From positions 1-6,903 of the forward strand of contig CAIOLV010000120.1 in the NCBI GenBank assembly GCA_903859225.1: a DNA stretch of 6,903 bases, in the 5' to 3' direction. Position 1 is the first letter of the stretch, and each line of letters begins with the position of its first letter. The notes beneath the pieces were generated by a model. It ran no database searches, was not told where the DNA came from, and saw nothing but the letters and a program-made list of their open reading frames with translations. The position numbers and the translations under genes were made by a program. Positions 1-5,619 of this stretch are shown here, one piece after another. This stretch comes from an uncultured bacterium (GTDB taxonomy: Bacteria; Bipolaricaulota; Bipolaricaulia; UBA7950; UBA9294).

Positions 1-561
1 GGGGGCGGAACCGCAGCGCTCGCAGCCGCCGCCGACGACCTGCTCGTTCGCGAGCACGGTCTTGCACTGTGGGCAGTAGTTGACGGTCGCCCGCTTGCGG
101 TAGGCGAGGCCCTTCTTGTAGAGCTCGAGGAACAGCCACTGCGTCCAGCGGTAGTAGTCGGGGTCGCACGTCGAGAGTTCGCGGTCCCAGTCGTAGACGA
201 TGCCCCACGCCCGGAATTGCTCCTTGGCGTAGGCGATGTTCTTCACCGTCCACTCGCGCGGGTGGATGCCGCGGTCGATGGCCGCGTTCTCGGCGGGAAG
301 GCCGAAGGCGTCCCAACCCATCGGGTTCAGGATGTTGTAGCCGCGCATGCGATAGAAGCGCGTCAGGACGTCGCCGATGATGTAGTTCCGCCCGTGGCCG
401 ACGTGCAGGTAGCCGGACGGGTACGGGAACATGTTCAGGTAGTAGAACGTGTTCTCGCGCGCCTTGGTGTCGACGCGGAAGAAGCCGCGCTCGGTCCAGT
501 GGTCGCGCCAACGCGCTTCAATGGCTCTGAAATCGTAGGGTTCTGTAACGTGGGCCGTCAT
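1..561 (-). CDS. leuS: Leucyl-tRNA synthetase, N-terminal 187 residues (partial, runs off left edge)
   Basis: This cytoplasmic class I aminoacyl-tRNA synthetase charges tRNA-Leu with leucine using ATP. The 187 visible residues cover the start of the Rossmann catalytic domain. A bacterial-type N-terminus (DFRAIEARWRDHW) is followed by NMFPYPSGYLHVGHGRNYIIGD at about residues 43-64; its HVGH (53-56) is the class I HIGH motif. Next come NPMGWDAFGLPAENAA and, near the cut, a zinc-finger-like segment CPQC...CERCG with two CxxC pairs, as in the LeuRS ZN1 domain. The editing domain, KMSKS loop and anticodon-binding region lie outside the window. The ATG at 561 is chosen because GAGGAG sits 8 nt upstream and the protein begins as the family does. 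Only 3 bp separate it from the mutase stop, so the two are probably co-transcribed and perhaps translationally coupled. Identity is secure; only the length is unknown. Confidence 0.97.
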   Translation of the reverse strand, partial: MTAHVTEPYDFRAIEARWRDHWTERGFFRVDTKARENTFYYLNMFPYPSGYLHVGHGRNYIIGDVLTRFYRMRGYNILNPMGWDAFGLPAENAAIDRGIHPREWTVKNIAYAKEQFRAWGIVYDWDRELSTCDPDYYRWTQWLFLELYKKGLAYRKRATVNYCPQCKTVLANEQVVGGGCERCGSAP

Positions 562-564
562 GGC

Positions 565-2028
565 CTAGGCTCCTCGTGCGAATCGTTCGCCCTCGTCCAG
601 CATCTCTAGGACGGCTTTTTCGGTCTCCATCTCACAGTAAATCCGCAGGATCGGCTCCGTGCCCGAGGCGCGGAACAGGATCCATCCTTTGTCGAAGCGC
701 AGCTTCACGCCGTCAAGCGTCTCGACCGAGCGGACCGGCTCGGCGCCGAAGCGGTCGGGCGGGTTCCGCCGCAGCCGCTCCACGACCTCGACTCGCGTCA
801 CGATCTCGATGTCGCGCCGCCGCACAGCCTGCGGGCCGAAGCGGCGGTGAAGGTCGGCGACCAGCTCGCTCGCCGGGCGCTTCGAAGTGGCAAGGATCTC
901 GCAAAGGAGGATCGACCACAAGACGCCGTCGCGTTCGGGGATGTGGCCGCGCAGGGCGAGACTGCCGCTCTCTTCGCCGGCCATCAGGACGTCCTTCTTC
1001 AGGATCTGCTCGACCGCGTACTTGAACCCGATGGGCACTTCGATGACCTCAAGCCCGTACTCAGCGCACATCCGGCGGACGAGGTCGGTGAGGTTGAACG
1101 ACACGACGACGGCGCCGCGCAGGCCGCGCTCCTCGACGAGGTACCTGAGAATGAGCGCGTAGGTGCCGTGCGGGTCGATGAATCCGCCTTGCTCGTCCAT
1201 CGCCGCGATCCGGTCTCCGTCCCCATCGGTGATCACGCCAATCAGCCGCTCGTGTTTGCCCGCACGCGATCGAAGAACCGCGCGGAGCGGGATCAGGTTC
1301 TCCAACAGCGGCTCCGGCTTCTTCCCACCGAAGAGCGGATCGCGCGTGCCGCGAATCTGCGTGTAGGGCACGCCCGACTCGCGCAGGAGTTCGCCGACAT
1401 AGCCGGCGGCGGAGCCGTACATCGAGTCGACGACGGCATGGATGCGCGACGACGTCAGGCGCTCGCGGTCCATCAGCTCGCGAATGCGGTTCATGTACGG
1501 AGTGCGGAGGTCGACGCGCTCGATGTCGCCTTCCGATGAGCGGGGTGCCGGAGGCGTGGGCACGAGGTGCCCTTCGACGGAGTCCGTGACCTCTTGCGGC
1601 GCCGAGCCGCCGTACTCGGCCTTGATCTTGATGCCGTTGTAGATCGGCGGGTTGTGGCTACTCGTGATCATGATGCCGACGGCCGCCATGCGGTCCACCA
1701 CGGCGTACGACAGGGCCGGCGTCGGGACGGTGTGCTCGGACACGACGACGGAAAGCCCGCGATCGCGGACGACGCGCGCAAAGTGGAGCGCGAACTCCTC
1801 GGACAGGAAGCGGGTGTCATAGCCGATGACGACGCCGCGGTCAGCCGGCCGGTACTCGGCGCCCCAATCGGTGTAGATCGTCCCTTCTTTCCGACGCGGG
1901 TCGCGAAGGTGCTGGACGAGGGCGTCGGCGACGCGCCCGACGTTGTCGAACGTGAACTCGCGGGCGATGATGCCGCGCCAGCCGTCAGTGCCGAACTTCA
2001 CGCTTTCTGCGCCGCTTGCTTGGGGCAC
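565..2028 (-). CDS. Phosphoglucomutase/phosphomannomutase family phosphohexomutase
   Basis: A 487-residue alpha-D-phosphohexomutase that moves phosphate between C6 and C1 of a hexose phosphate, feeding nucleotide-sugar, glycogen or surface-polysaccharide synthesis in the cytoplasm. All four family loops are visible. FGTDGWRG lies near the N-terminus. TSSHNPP contains the phosphoserine, Ser124, with its His125. DGDGDR at 268-273 is the Mg2+ loop. GEESGS at 351-356 is the sugar-binding loop, and RASGTEP at 453-459 is the C-terminal phosphate-binding loop. Length is normal for the family. GEESG resembles the loop of glucose-phosphate mutases more than the GEMSGH of PMM/PGM or the GEQSGH of GlmM, so glucose phosphate is the likelier substrate, but this is not proven. 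The start is a GTG at 2028 with AAGGAG 6 nt upstream; the frame stays open to 2178, but that extension is an unrelated-looking Arg/Ser-rich stretch overlapping the small gene. The stop is TAG at 565-567. Confidence 0.94.
   Translation of the reverse strand: MPQASGAESVKFGTDGWRGIIAREFTFDNVGRVADALVQHLRDPRRKEGTIYTDWGAEYRPADRGVVIGYDTRFLSEEFALHFARVVRDRGLSVVVSEHTVPTPALSYAVVDRMAAVGIMITSSHNPPIYNGIKIKAEYGGSAPQEVTDSVEGHLVPTPPAPRSSEGDIERVDLRTPYMNRIRELMDRERLTSSRIHAVVDSMYGSAAGYVGELLRESGVPYTQIRGTRDPLFGGKKPEPLLENLIPLRAVLRSRAGKHERLIGVITDGDGDRIAAMDEQGGFIDPHGTYALILRYLVEERGLRGAVVVSFNLTDLVRRMCAEYGLEVIEVPIGFKYAVEQILKKDVLMAGEESGSLALRGHIPERDGVLWSILLCEILATSKRPASELVADLHRRFGPQAVRRRDIEIVTRVEVVERLRRNPPDRFGAEPVRSVETLDGVKLRFDKGWILFRASGTEPILRIYCEMETEKAVLEMLDEGERFARGA
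570..575 (-). promoter_or_regulatory. Ribosome binding site of leuS
   Basis: GAGGAG on the minus strand, 8 nt before the leuS ATG at 561. It lies inside the last codons of the upstream mutase gene, so the terminating mutase ribosome passes over it. This fixes the leuS start and suggests coupling. Confidence 0.75.
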
Positions 2029-2284
2029 CGGATTCTCCTTGGGATGGTTGCGAGCGCGTCCGCATGAGAATGCGCTCGACGTTTGGAGGCCGCACGAGGT
2101 CCTCCCTGCGCAGGATCGCCTCGAGAAGATCATACGGCAGCGACGTCTCGACCCAGACGGAGTCGATCTCGATGACACCGTTCTTCACCGGGACGCGGGG
2201 CAGCGCGCGCTCGACCGCCACCTTGTAGCGCTCGAACATCTCATCCGTCGTTTCCCCGTCGGGAGTCGCTTTGTCGTCTGTCAT
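1985..2284 (-). CDS. Small hypothetical protein, 99 aa, overlapping the mutase gene
   Basis: I do not recognise this protein. From the ATG at 2284 it has an acidic, Asp/Thr/Glu-rich start (MTDDKATPDGETTDE), then a segment that looks like folded alpha/beta protein (MFERYKVAVERALPRVPV, IEIDSVWVETSLPYDLLEAI, VRPPNVERIL), and ends in a strongly basic tail (SKRRRKREVRH). No signal peptide or membrane segment is seen, so it is probably cytoplasmic. The last 44 bp overlap the mutase start, so the basic tail is partly a by-product of that overlap. The start is uncertain: no clear Shine-Dalgarno precedes 2284, and GTG at 2293, ATG at 2239 or GTG at 2392 are alternatives. Support for a real gene is its place between a good promoter and the mutase, protein-like composition in the middle, and the mutase ribosome binding site lying within it. 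It could instead be untranslated mutase leader. Confidence 0.6.
   Translation of the reverse strand: MTDDKATPDGETTDEMFERYKVAVERALPRVPVKNGVIEIDSVWVETSLPYDLLEAILRREDLVRPPNVERILMRTRSQPSQGESGAPSKRRRKREVRH
2035..2040 (-). promoter_or_regulatory. Ribosome binding site deciding the mutase start
   Basis: AAGGAG on the minus strand, 6 nt before the GTG at 2028. It is a near-consensus Shine-Dalgarno and the main reason to prefer this GTG over the upstream frame extension or the next in-frame GTG at 2001, which has no such site. It lies within the 3' part of the small upstream gene. Confidence 0.8.
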
Positions 2285-2298
2285 GGTTGTCACTGTTT

Positions 2299-2331
2299 CG
2301 CGAGGCACGGCGCGATGCAGCAGGCCTCGCG
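2299..2331 (-). repeat. Inverted repeat in the leader of the minus-strand operon
   Basis: CGCGAGGC at 2299-2306 pairs perfectly with GCCTCGCG at 2324-2331, an 8-bp GC-rich stem with a 17-nt loop. In the minus-strand transcript the hairpin would sit 14 nt before the ATG at 2284. No T-run follows it, so it is not an obvious intrinsic terminator. Chance is possible at this GC content. Confidence 0.4.
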
Positions 2332-2411
2332 CGGCAGCACCGGAGGCCGGCCCGCCGCCCGAGTGCTTCCGAGATGCGGAAAGCGCAGGCACCGTCTACG
2401 CCAGCGTTGGC

Positions 2412-2441
2412 ATGATAGCACAGGATCGAAGGCGGTGTAAA
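2412..2441 (-). promoter_or_regulatory. Predicted sigma70-type promoter for the small gene, mutase and leuS
   Basis: On the minus strand, TTTACA (2436-2441) and TATCAT (2412-2417) each match the -35 and -10 consensus at 5 of 6 bases, with an 18-bp spacer. TG one base before the -10 gives an extended -10 element. Such AT-containing hexamers stand out in this GC-rich sequence. The transcript would begin near 2405, leaving about 120 nt before the ATG at 2284. Confidence 0.6.
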
Positions 2442-2450
2442 GGACGGCGC

Positions 2451-2460
2451 CGCGGCCGCG
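2451..2460. repeat. 10-bp perfect palindrome between the divergent promoters
   Basis: CGCGGCCGCG is self-complementary and lies between the two promoters, just upstream of the minus-strand -35. It could be an operator half-site pair, but runs of G and C give such palindromes easily here. No regulator gene is in the window. Confidence 0.2.
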
Positions 2461-2472
2461 TGCGGCGCGCGG

Positions 2473-2505
2473 GCGGAGGCGTAACGAATCTCTGCCTCCG
2501 CAGAG
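2473..2505. repeat. Overlapping alternative inverted repeats upstream of the plus-strand promoter
   Basis: GCGGAGGC (2473-2480) is the reverse complement of GCCTCCGC (2494-2501), an 8-bp stem with a 13-nt loop. CTCTGC (2490-2495) is the reverse complement of GCAGAG (2500-2505), a 6-bp stem with a 4-nt loop. They share bases, so only one can form at a time. Neither is followed by a T-run. CGCAGAG occurs again at 2541-2547, giving a direct repeat with 2499-2505. The region lies between the two divergent start points and would be in neither transcript, so any role is more likely protein binding than RNA folding. Confidence 0.35.
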
Positions 2506-2551
2506 GCGAGGCGAAAGTGCGACGCGAGGAGGAGAAGAGGCGCAGAGAGTC

Positions 2552-2581
2552 TTGGGTTGCGGATTCGGCGTCGGGTACAAT
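2552..2581 (+). promoter_or_regulatory. Predicted promoter of the surface-protein operon
   Basis: TACAAT at 2576-2581 matches the -10 consensus at 5 of 6 bases. TTGGGT at 2552-2557 is a weak -35 with an 18-bp spacer. Transcription would start near 2588, only about 3 nt before the ATG at 2591. Either the mRNA is nearly leaderless or translation starts at a GTG (2606 or 2612) behind GAGGGG at 2596-2601. Confidence 0.5.
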
Positions 2582-2590
2582 GCCGCCCTG

Positions 2591-4756
2591 ATGCAGAGGG
2601 GAAAGGTGATCGTGCGGCGTCGCGCGGCCGGGTGGGTCGCACTGGGTCTTCTGGTTGCGGTCGTCGTGGGCATCGCCGTGGGCGCGGCCGCGGCGGATGG
2701 GATGGCGCGCCTCGACCCGGTGCTCGGCGCGTGGCTTCAGGGTGCGTCACCGTCGCCCGAAGGAGCTGCGCGCGGCGGCGCACTCGACGATCTCCAGGTT
2801 GTCGTCTCCCCCACGGGCGAAACCCGCATCAAGGTCCTTGTTCGCGCTACCGAGCAGGTCGGCGGGTCGCTCGGCGGCGTGCCGGTCGGCTATTCGGCCG
2901 GCACCGTGGCGAGCCTCGTCGTGTCGAGAGACGAGCTCGAGCAATTGGTCGCCGATCGTCGGGTGGCCTACGTCGAGGCGTCGTGGCGCACTCGGCCGGC
3001 AGTGGACGTGAGCGTGCCTGCGATCGGGGCGGACCGTGCCCACGAGGCATCGCCTCCCGTGGACGGCGCCGGAGCGATTGTGGGCTTCGTCGACACCGGC
3101 ATCGACTTCCGTCACCTCGACTTTCGCTACGATGCGAACCGGGACGGTAAGGAAGAGGCGTCGCGGATCCTCGCGATCTGGGATCAGACGTGGGGCCTGT
3201 TCGGGGCGACGTACGGCCGCCAGGACATCGAAGCCGATTTGGCGTCCGGAGCGCTGCCGGGCGCCGGCACGGTGAGGATGGTGGATCGAGACGGGCACGG
3301 AACGCACGTGGCCGGGATCGCTGCTGGAGACGGGTCGTCGTCGACGGCCGGGCTTCGCGGCGTCGCCTCGGCGGCGTGGATCATCGCGGTCAAGACGACG
3401 TTCTTCACGGCCGACATCCTCGAGGCGGTGGGCTACATCTTCGACGAGGCGGATCGGCGCGGCCTGCCCGCGGTCGTCAACCTGAGTCTCGGAGGCCAAC
3501 AGGGTCCGCACGACGGGACGTCGGCCTTCGAGCGGGGGTTGGACGAATTGGCGCAGGGCCCCGGGCGGGCGATCGTCGTTTCGGCGGGGAACGAGGGGGA
3601 CCTCGCGATTCACGTGTCCGGTTCTCTCCAGGGTGGCACGCGCAGTTTCGACCTCGAGGCGGGGGCGCGCGAGGTGTCGATGCAGATCTGGTATCCGGGC
3701 GAGTCGCGATTCGCGATCAGCCTCGTTTCGCCGTCCGGCACATCGGCGTCGGCGACGACCGGATCGGGCAGCGGCTTCGTGCCGGCGTCGGAGGGCACGG
3801 CCTACATCGACAATTCCTCGGGAGGCGTCAATCCGGGCAACGGCGATCACGAAGCCCTGGTGCGGATCACGAACACGACGGCCGGCATGCGCTGGCGCGT
3901 GGCCGTGAGCGACAGCGGCGGCGGCGGGCGCTTCGACGGCTGGGTGACGACGGATACGGGACGGATCATCGGCGGGGACTCGTCTTCGACGATCGATGAG
4001 CCGGGCAATGCGCGAGGTGTGATCACGGTGGGGGCGTTCAACACGAAGGCGACGTGGCCGTCGGAACTGGGGCCGCAGGACGACTCGGACGAAGTGGAAC
4101 TGGGCATCTTGTCCGGGTTCTCGAGCCAGGGGCCGACGCGCGACGGGCGGACGAAGCCGGACGTGACCGCGCCGGGCGCGTGGATCTGTTCCTCTCTGTC
4201 GTCGTCCGCCGTTGCGTTCGAGGACCTCATCCACCCCGATGGGGTACACGTCATGCACCGCGGGACGAGCATGGCGGCGCCGCACGTCACAGGTACGGTG
4301 GCCCTGTTGTTCGAGGTCAACCCACAGCTCATGTCGGCGGACGTCCTCGATGTCCTCACGTCGACGGCCGTTCGCGACGGGTATACGGGATCCGTGCCGA
4401 ACGTGCGTTGGGGCTTTGGCAAGCTCGATGCGTGGGCCGCTCTGGTTGAGGTCAAGGCGGCGGAGCCGCCGCCGTCCTCCGGGGCGCGACCGACGGTGAG
4501 CGTAGAGCGGAACCCGGCGGTTGACGACGCGGTCTTCACCTACGCGCTTCCCGAGGGGACGCACGCCGCGTCGCTGCGCGTCTACGACATCGCCGGAACC
4601 CGCGTGTTCGAGGTTGTGCTCGGGCTCGCGGGGTCTTCGTACGTCTGGGACTTGGCGGCGAGCGATGGGGATCGGCTGGCCGCCGGGCTCTACCTCTACG
4701 TCGTGACGACCGACCTCGGCACCAGCGAAGTGGGGAGGCTTGTGATATCACCATGA
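2591..4756 (+). CDS. Secreted subtilisin-like serine protease (S8 family) with FlgD-like C-terminal Ig domain
   Basis: Exported endopeptidase, 721 residues from the ATG. A basic N-terminus (RRR at 9-11) and hydrophobic stretch to about residue 35, ending AAAADG, form a signal peptide. An inhibitor I9-like propeptide follows at about 65-145. The catalytic residues are Asp168 (VDTGID), His236 (DGHGTHVAG) and Ser560 (GTSMAAPHVTG), with oxyanion-hole Asn334 (SAGNEGD); all are intact, so it should be active. Asn to Ser spans 226 residues, against about 65 in subtilisin. The extra part, roughly 338-470, is beta-rich (HVSGSL, MQIWYPGESRFAISLVSPSG), like the jelly-roll insert of clostridial CspB-type proteases. 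A Pro-rich linker near 622-633 leads to a FlgD-like Ig domain at about 634-721, with typical RVYDIAGTRV and AAGLYLYVV strands. Such tails are common on exported proteins of FCB-type bacteria and may act in secretion or anchoring. The start is uncertain: GTG at 2606 or 2612 behind GAGGGG would give a cleaner signal peptide. The stop overlaps the next start. Confidence 0.93.
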   Translation: MQRGKVIVRRRAAGWVALGLLVAVVVGIAVGAAAADGMARLDPVLGAWLQGASPSPEGAARGGALDDLQVVVSPTGETRIKVLVRATEQVGGSLGGVPVGYSAGTVASLVVSRDELEQLVADRRVAYVEASWRTRPAVDVSVPAIGADRAHEASPPVDGAGAIVGFVDTGIDFRHLDFRYDANRDGKEEASRILAIWDQTWGLFGATYGRQDIEADLASGALPGAGTVRMVDRDGHGTHVAGIAAGDGSSSTAGLRGVASAAWIIAVKTTFFTADILEAVGYIFDEADRRGLPAVVNLSLGGQQGPHDGTSAFERGLDELAQGPGRAIVVSAGNEGDLAIHVSGSLQGGTRSFDLEAGAREVSMQIWYPGESRFAISLVSPSGTSASATTGSGSGFVPASEGTAYIDNSSGGVNPGNGDHEALVRITNTTAGMRWRVAVSDSGGGGRFDGWVTTDTGRIIGGDSSSTIDEPGNARGVITVGAFNTKATWPSELGPQDDSDEVELGILSGFSSQGPTRDGRTKPDVTAPGAWICSSLSSSAVAFEDLIHPDGVHVMHRGTSMAAPHVTGTVALLFEVNPQLMSADVLDVLTSTAVRDGYTGSVPNVRWGFGKLDAWAALVEVKAAEPPPSSGARPTVSVERNPAVDDAVFTYALPEGTHAASLRVYDIAGTRVFEVVLGLAGSSYVWDLAASDGDRLAAGLYLYVVTTDLGTSEVGRLVISP

Positions 4757-5607
4757 GCAGGAAGAGGGTGTCGTCCCTCCTCATCGCGTTCGTGACCACG
4801 CTCGGGATTCTCGGCACGACTGCGCGGGCGGCGGACGGAATTGGCGCCCTGTTCGATCTCGGCGTCTCGGCGCGCTCGCTCGGGGTGGGGGGAGCTCGAG
4901 CGGCGTTCTCCGACGACGCGGCCGCGGCGACCCTCAATCCGGCGGCTCTGGGATGGGTTCGAGGAATCAACGTGGCGTCGCTGGTCGTCGACGAGTTCGG
5001 CGGCGTCGCGTACGGCTCGGTCGCGTTCTCGGCGCCCTACGTCGGAGTGAGTGCGCTGGTCGTCGATTCGGGGTGGATCGCGTCCGGCGACTCGGGATTC
5101 CGGTTTGCGGCGCAGGGAATCGGGGCAGCGGCTGCGGTCCCGCTGGGGCCGGTCGGGGTTGGCGCTCGGTGGCGTTTCCTGCGCTACGGGGCGCCGTTCG
5201 AGGGCCACGGCTGGGCGCTTGATGCAGGGCTTCTTCTTGACCTCGGAGCCGTGCACGTCGGTGCGATTTGCGATGCGGCCTTTTCCGCGCCGATGGCATA
5301 CGAGGGGGGAGAGACGGAGACGTGGAAGAGGAACCTCTGTCTGGGGGCGGCGGTGACGTTGACCCCGATCGAAGATGTGCTGTGGACTGCCACGGCGGAC
5401 GTGGATGGGATTCTTCACGGTCCGTGGCGGATCATCGGTGGACTTGAGATTTGGGTGGCTTCTCTCGCGACGAGGCTCGGCTGGGACGGGGAAGGTCCGA
5501 CGTTCGGACTCTCTGTACGGGTCTCGGGAATCGAACTGGATTGGTCCTGCGCGACCCGACCGGACCTCGGGACGAGTCATCGGGTGTCGCTCGAGGTTCT
5601 CTTCTAG
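4753..5607 (+). CDS. PorV/UPF0164-like outer-membrane beta-barrel protein
   Basis: A 284-residue exported protein. A signal peptide (SRKR, then a hydrophobic core, ending TTARA before AD at about residue 26) is followed by SARSLGVGGARAAFSDDAAAATLNPAAL at about residues 39-66 (key residues: SLG, GG, DDA, NPAAL). That is the hallmark N-terminus of the PorV/UPF0164/FadL-related group. The rest alternates short Gly- and aromatic-rich strands (VGVGARWRFLRYG, ASLATRLGWDGEGPTFGLSVRV) and ends in SLEVLF, whose terminal Phe fits the C-terminal signal of outer-membrane proteins. It probably folds as a barrel in the outer membrane. In type IX systems PorV carries cargo at the secretion pore; here that role is only a possibility. 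The start overlaps the protease stop by 4 bp (ATGA), the classic sign of translational coupling. A GGGGAGG lies 14 nt upstream, rather far, which fits coupling. A generic transporter or structural barrel is the alternative. Confidence 0.8.
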   Translation: MSRKRVSSLLIAFVTTLGILGTTARAADGIGALFDLGVSARSLGVGGARAAFSDDAAAATLNPAALGWVRGINVASLVVDEFGGVAYGSVAFSAPYVGVSALVVDSGWIASGDSGFRFAAQGIGAAAAVPLGPVGVGARWRFLRYGAPFEGHGWALDAGLLLDLGAVHVGAICDAAFSAPMAYEGGETETWKRNLCLGAAVTLTPIEDVLWTATADVDGILHGPWRIIGGLEIWVASLATRLGWDGEGPTFGLSVRVSGIELDWSCATRPDLGTSHRVSLEVLF

Positions 5608-5610
5608 TGT

Positions 5611-5614
5611 GGAG
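5611..5614 (+). promoter_or_regulatory. Ribosome binding site of the exported protein gene at 5620
   Basis: GGAG, 5 nt before the ATG at 5620, supports that start. A nearer ATG at 5615 is out of frame and reaches a stop after three codons. Confidence 0.5.
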
Positions 5615-5619
5615 ATGAG

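Larger units (their letters stand above)
2285..2590. other. Divergent intergenic regulatory region
   Basis: A 306-bp stretch without a supported gene between the leftward housekeeping block and the rightward surface-protein block. It holds a promoter for each direction, the short inverted repeats listed separately, and a purine-rich run at about 2521-2549 immediately before the plus-strand -35. The minus-strand frame stays open to a GTG at 2392, but that part is Gly/Ala/Arg-rich with no ribosome binding site and is not called as coding. No tRNA, riboswitch or small-RNA terminator was seen. Confidence 0.6.

Noticed and set aside
390..405. HVGHGRNY in place of the more familiar HMGHVRNY in LeuRS
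   Set aside because: Both histidines and the glycine of the HIGH motif are present; variation at the flanking positions is normal in bacterial LeuRS and no loss of function is implied.
847..2067. Plus-strand open frames at 847-1539 and 1567-2067
   Set aside because: Both are opposite the phosphohexomutase, which shows all four family loops on the minus strand.
2029..2178. N-terminal extension of the mutase to 2178
   Set aside because: The added 50 residues are Arg/Ser-rich and unlike any mutase N-terminus. The GTG at 2028 has a near-consensus AAGGAG, and FGTDGWRG then lies at the usual distance from the start.
2285..2392. Upstream start (GTG 2392) for the small gene
   Set aside because: The extra 36 residues are Gly/Ala/Arg/Ser-rich with no ribosome binding site, and they would begin only about 13 nt after the predicted transcript start.
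2473..2505. Hairpins read as an intrinsic terminator
   Set aside because: There is no T-run on either strand, and the region lies between divergent promoters where no transcript is expected to end.
2747..4564. 605-codon open frame on the minus strand
   Set aside because: It is antisense to the S8 protease, whose catalytic motifs are all intact. The translation is Arg-rich and low in complexity with no recognisable motif.
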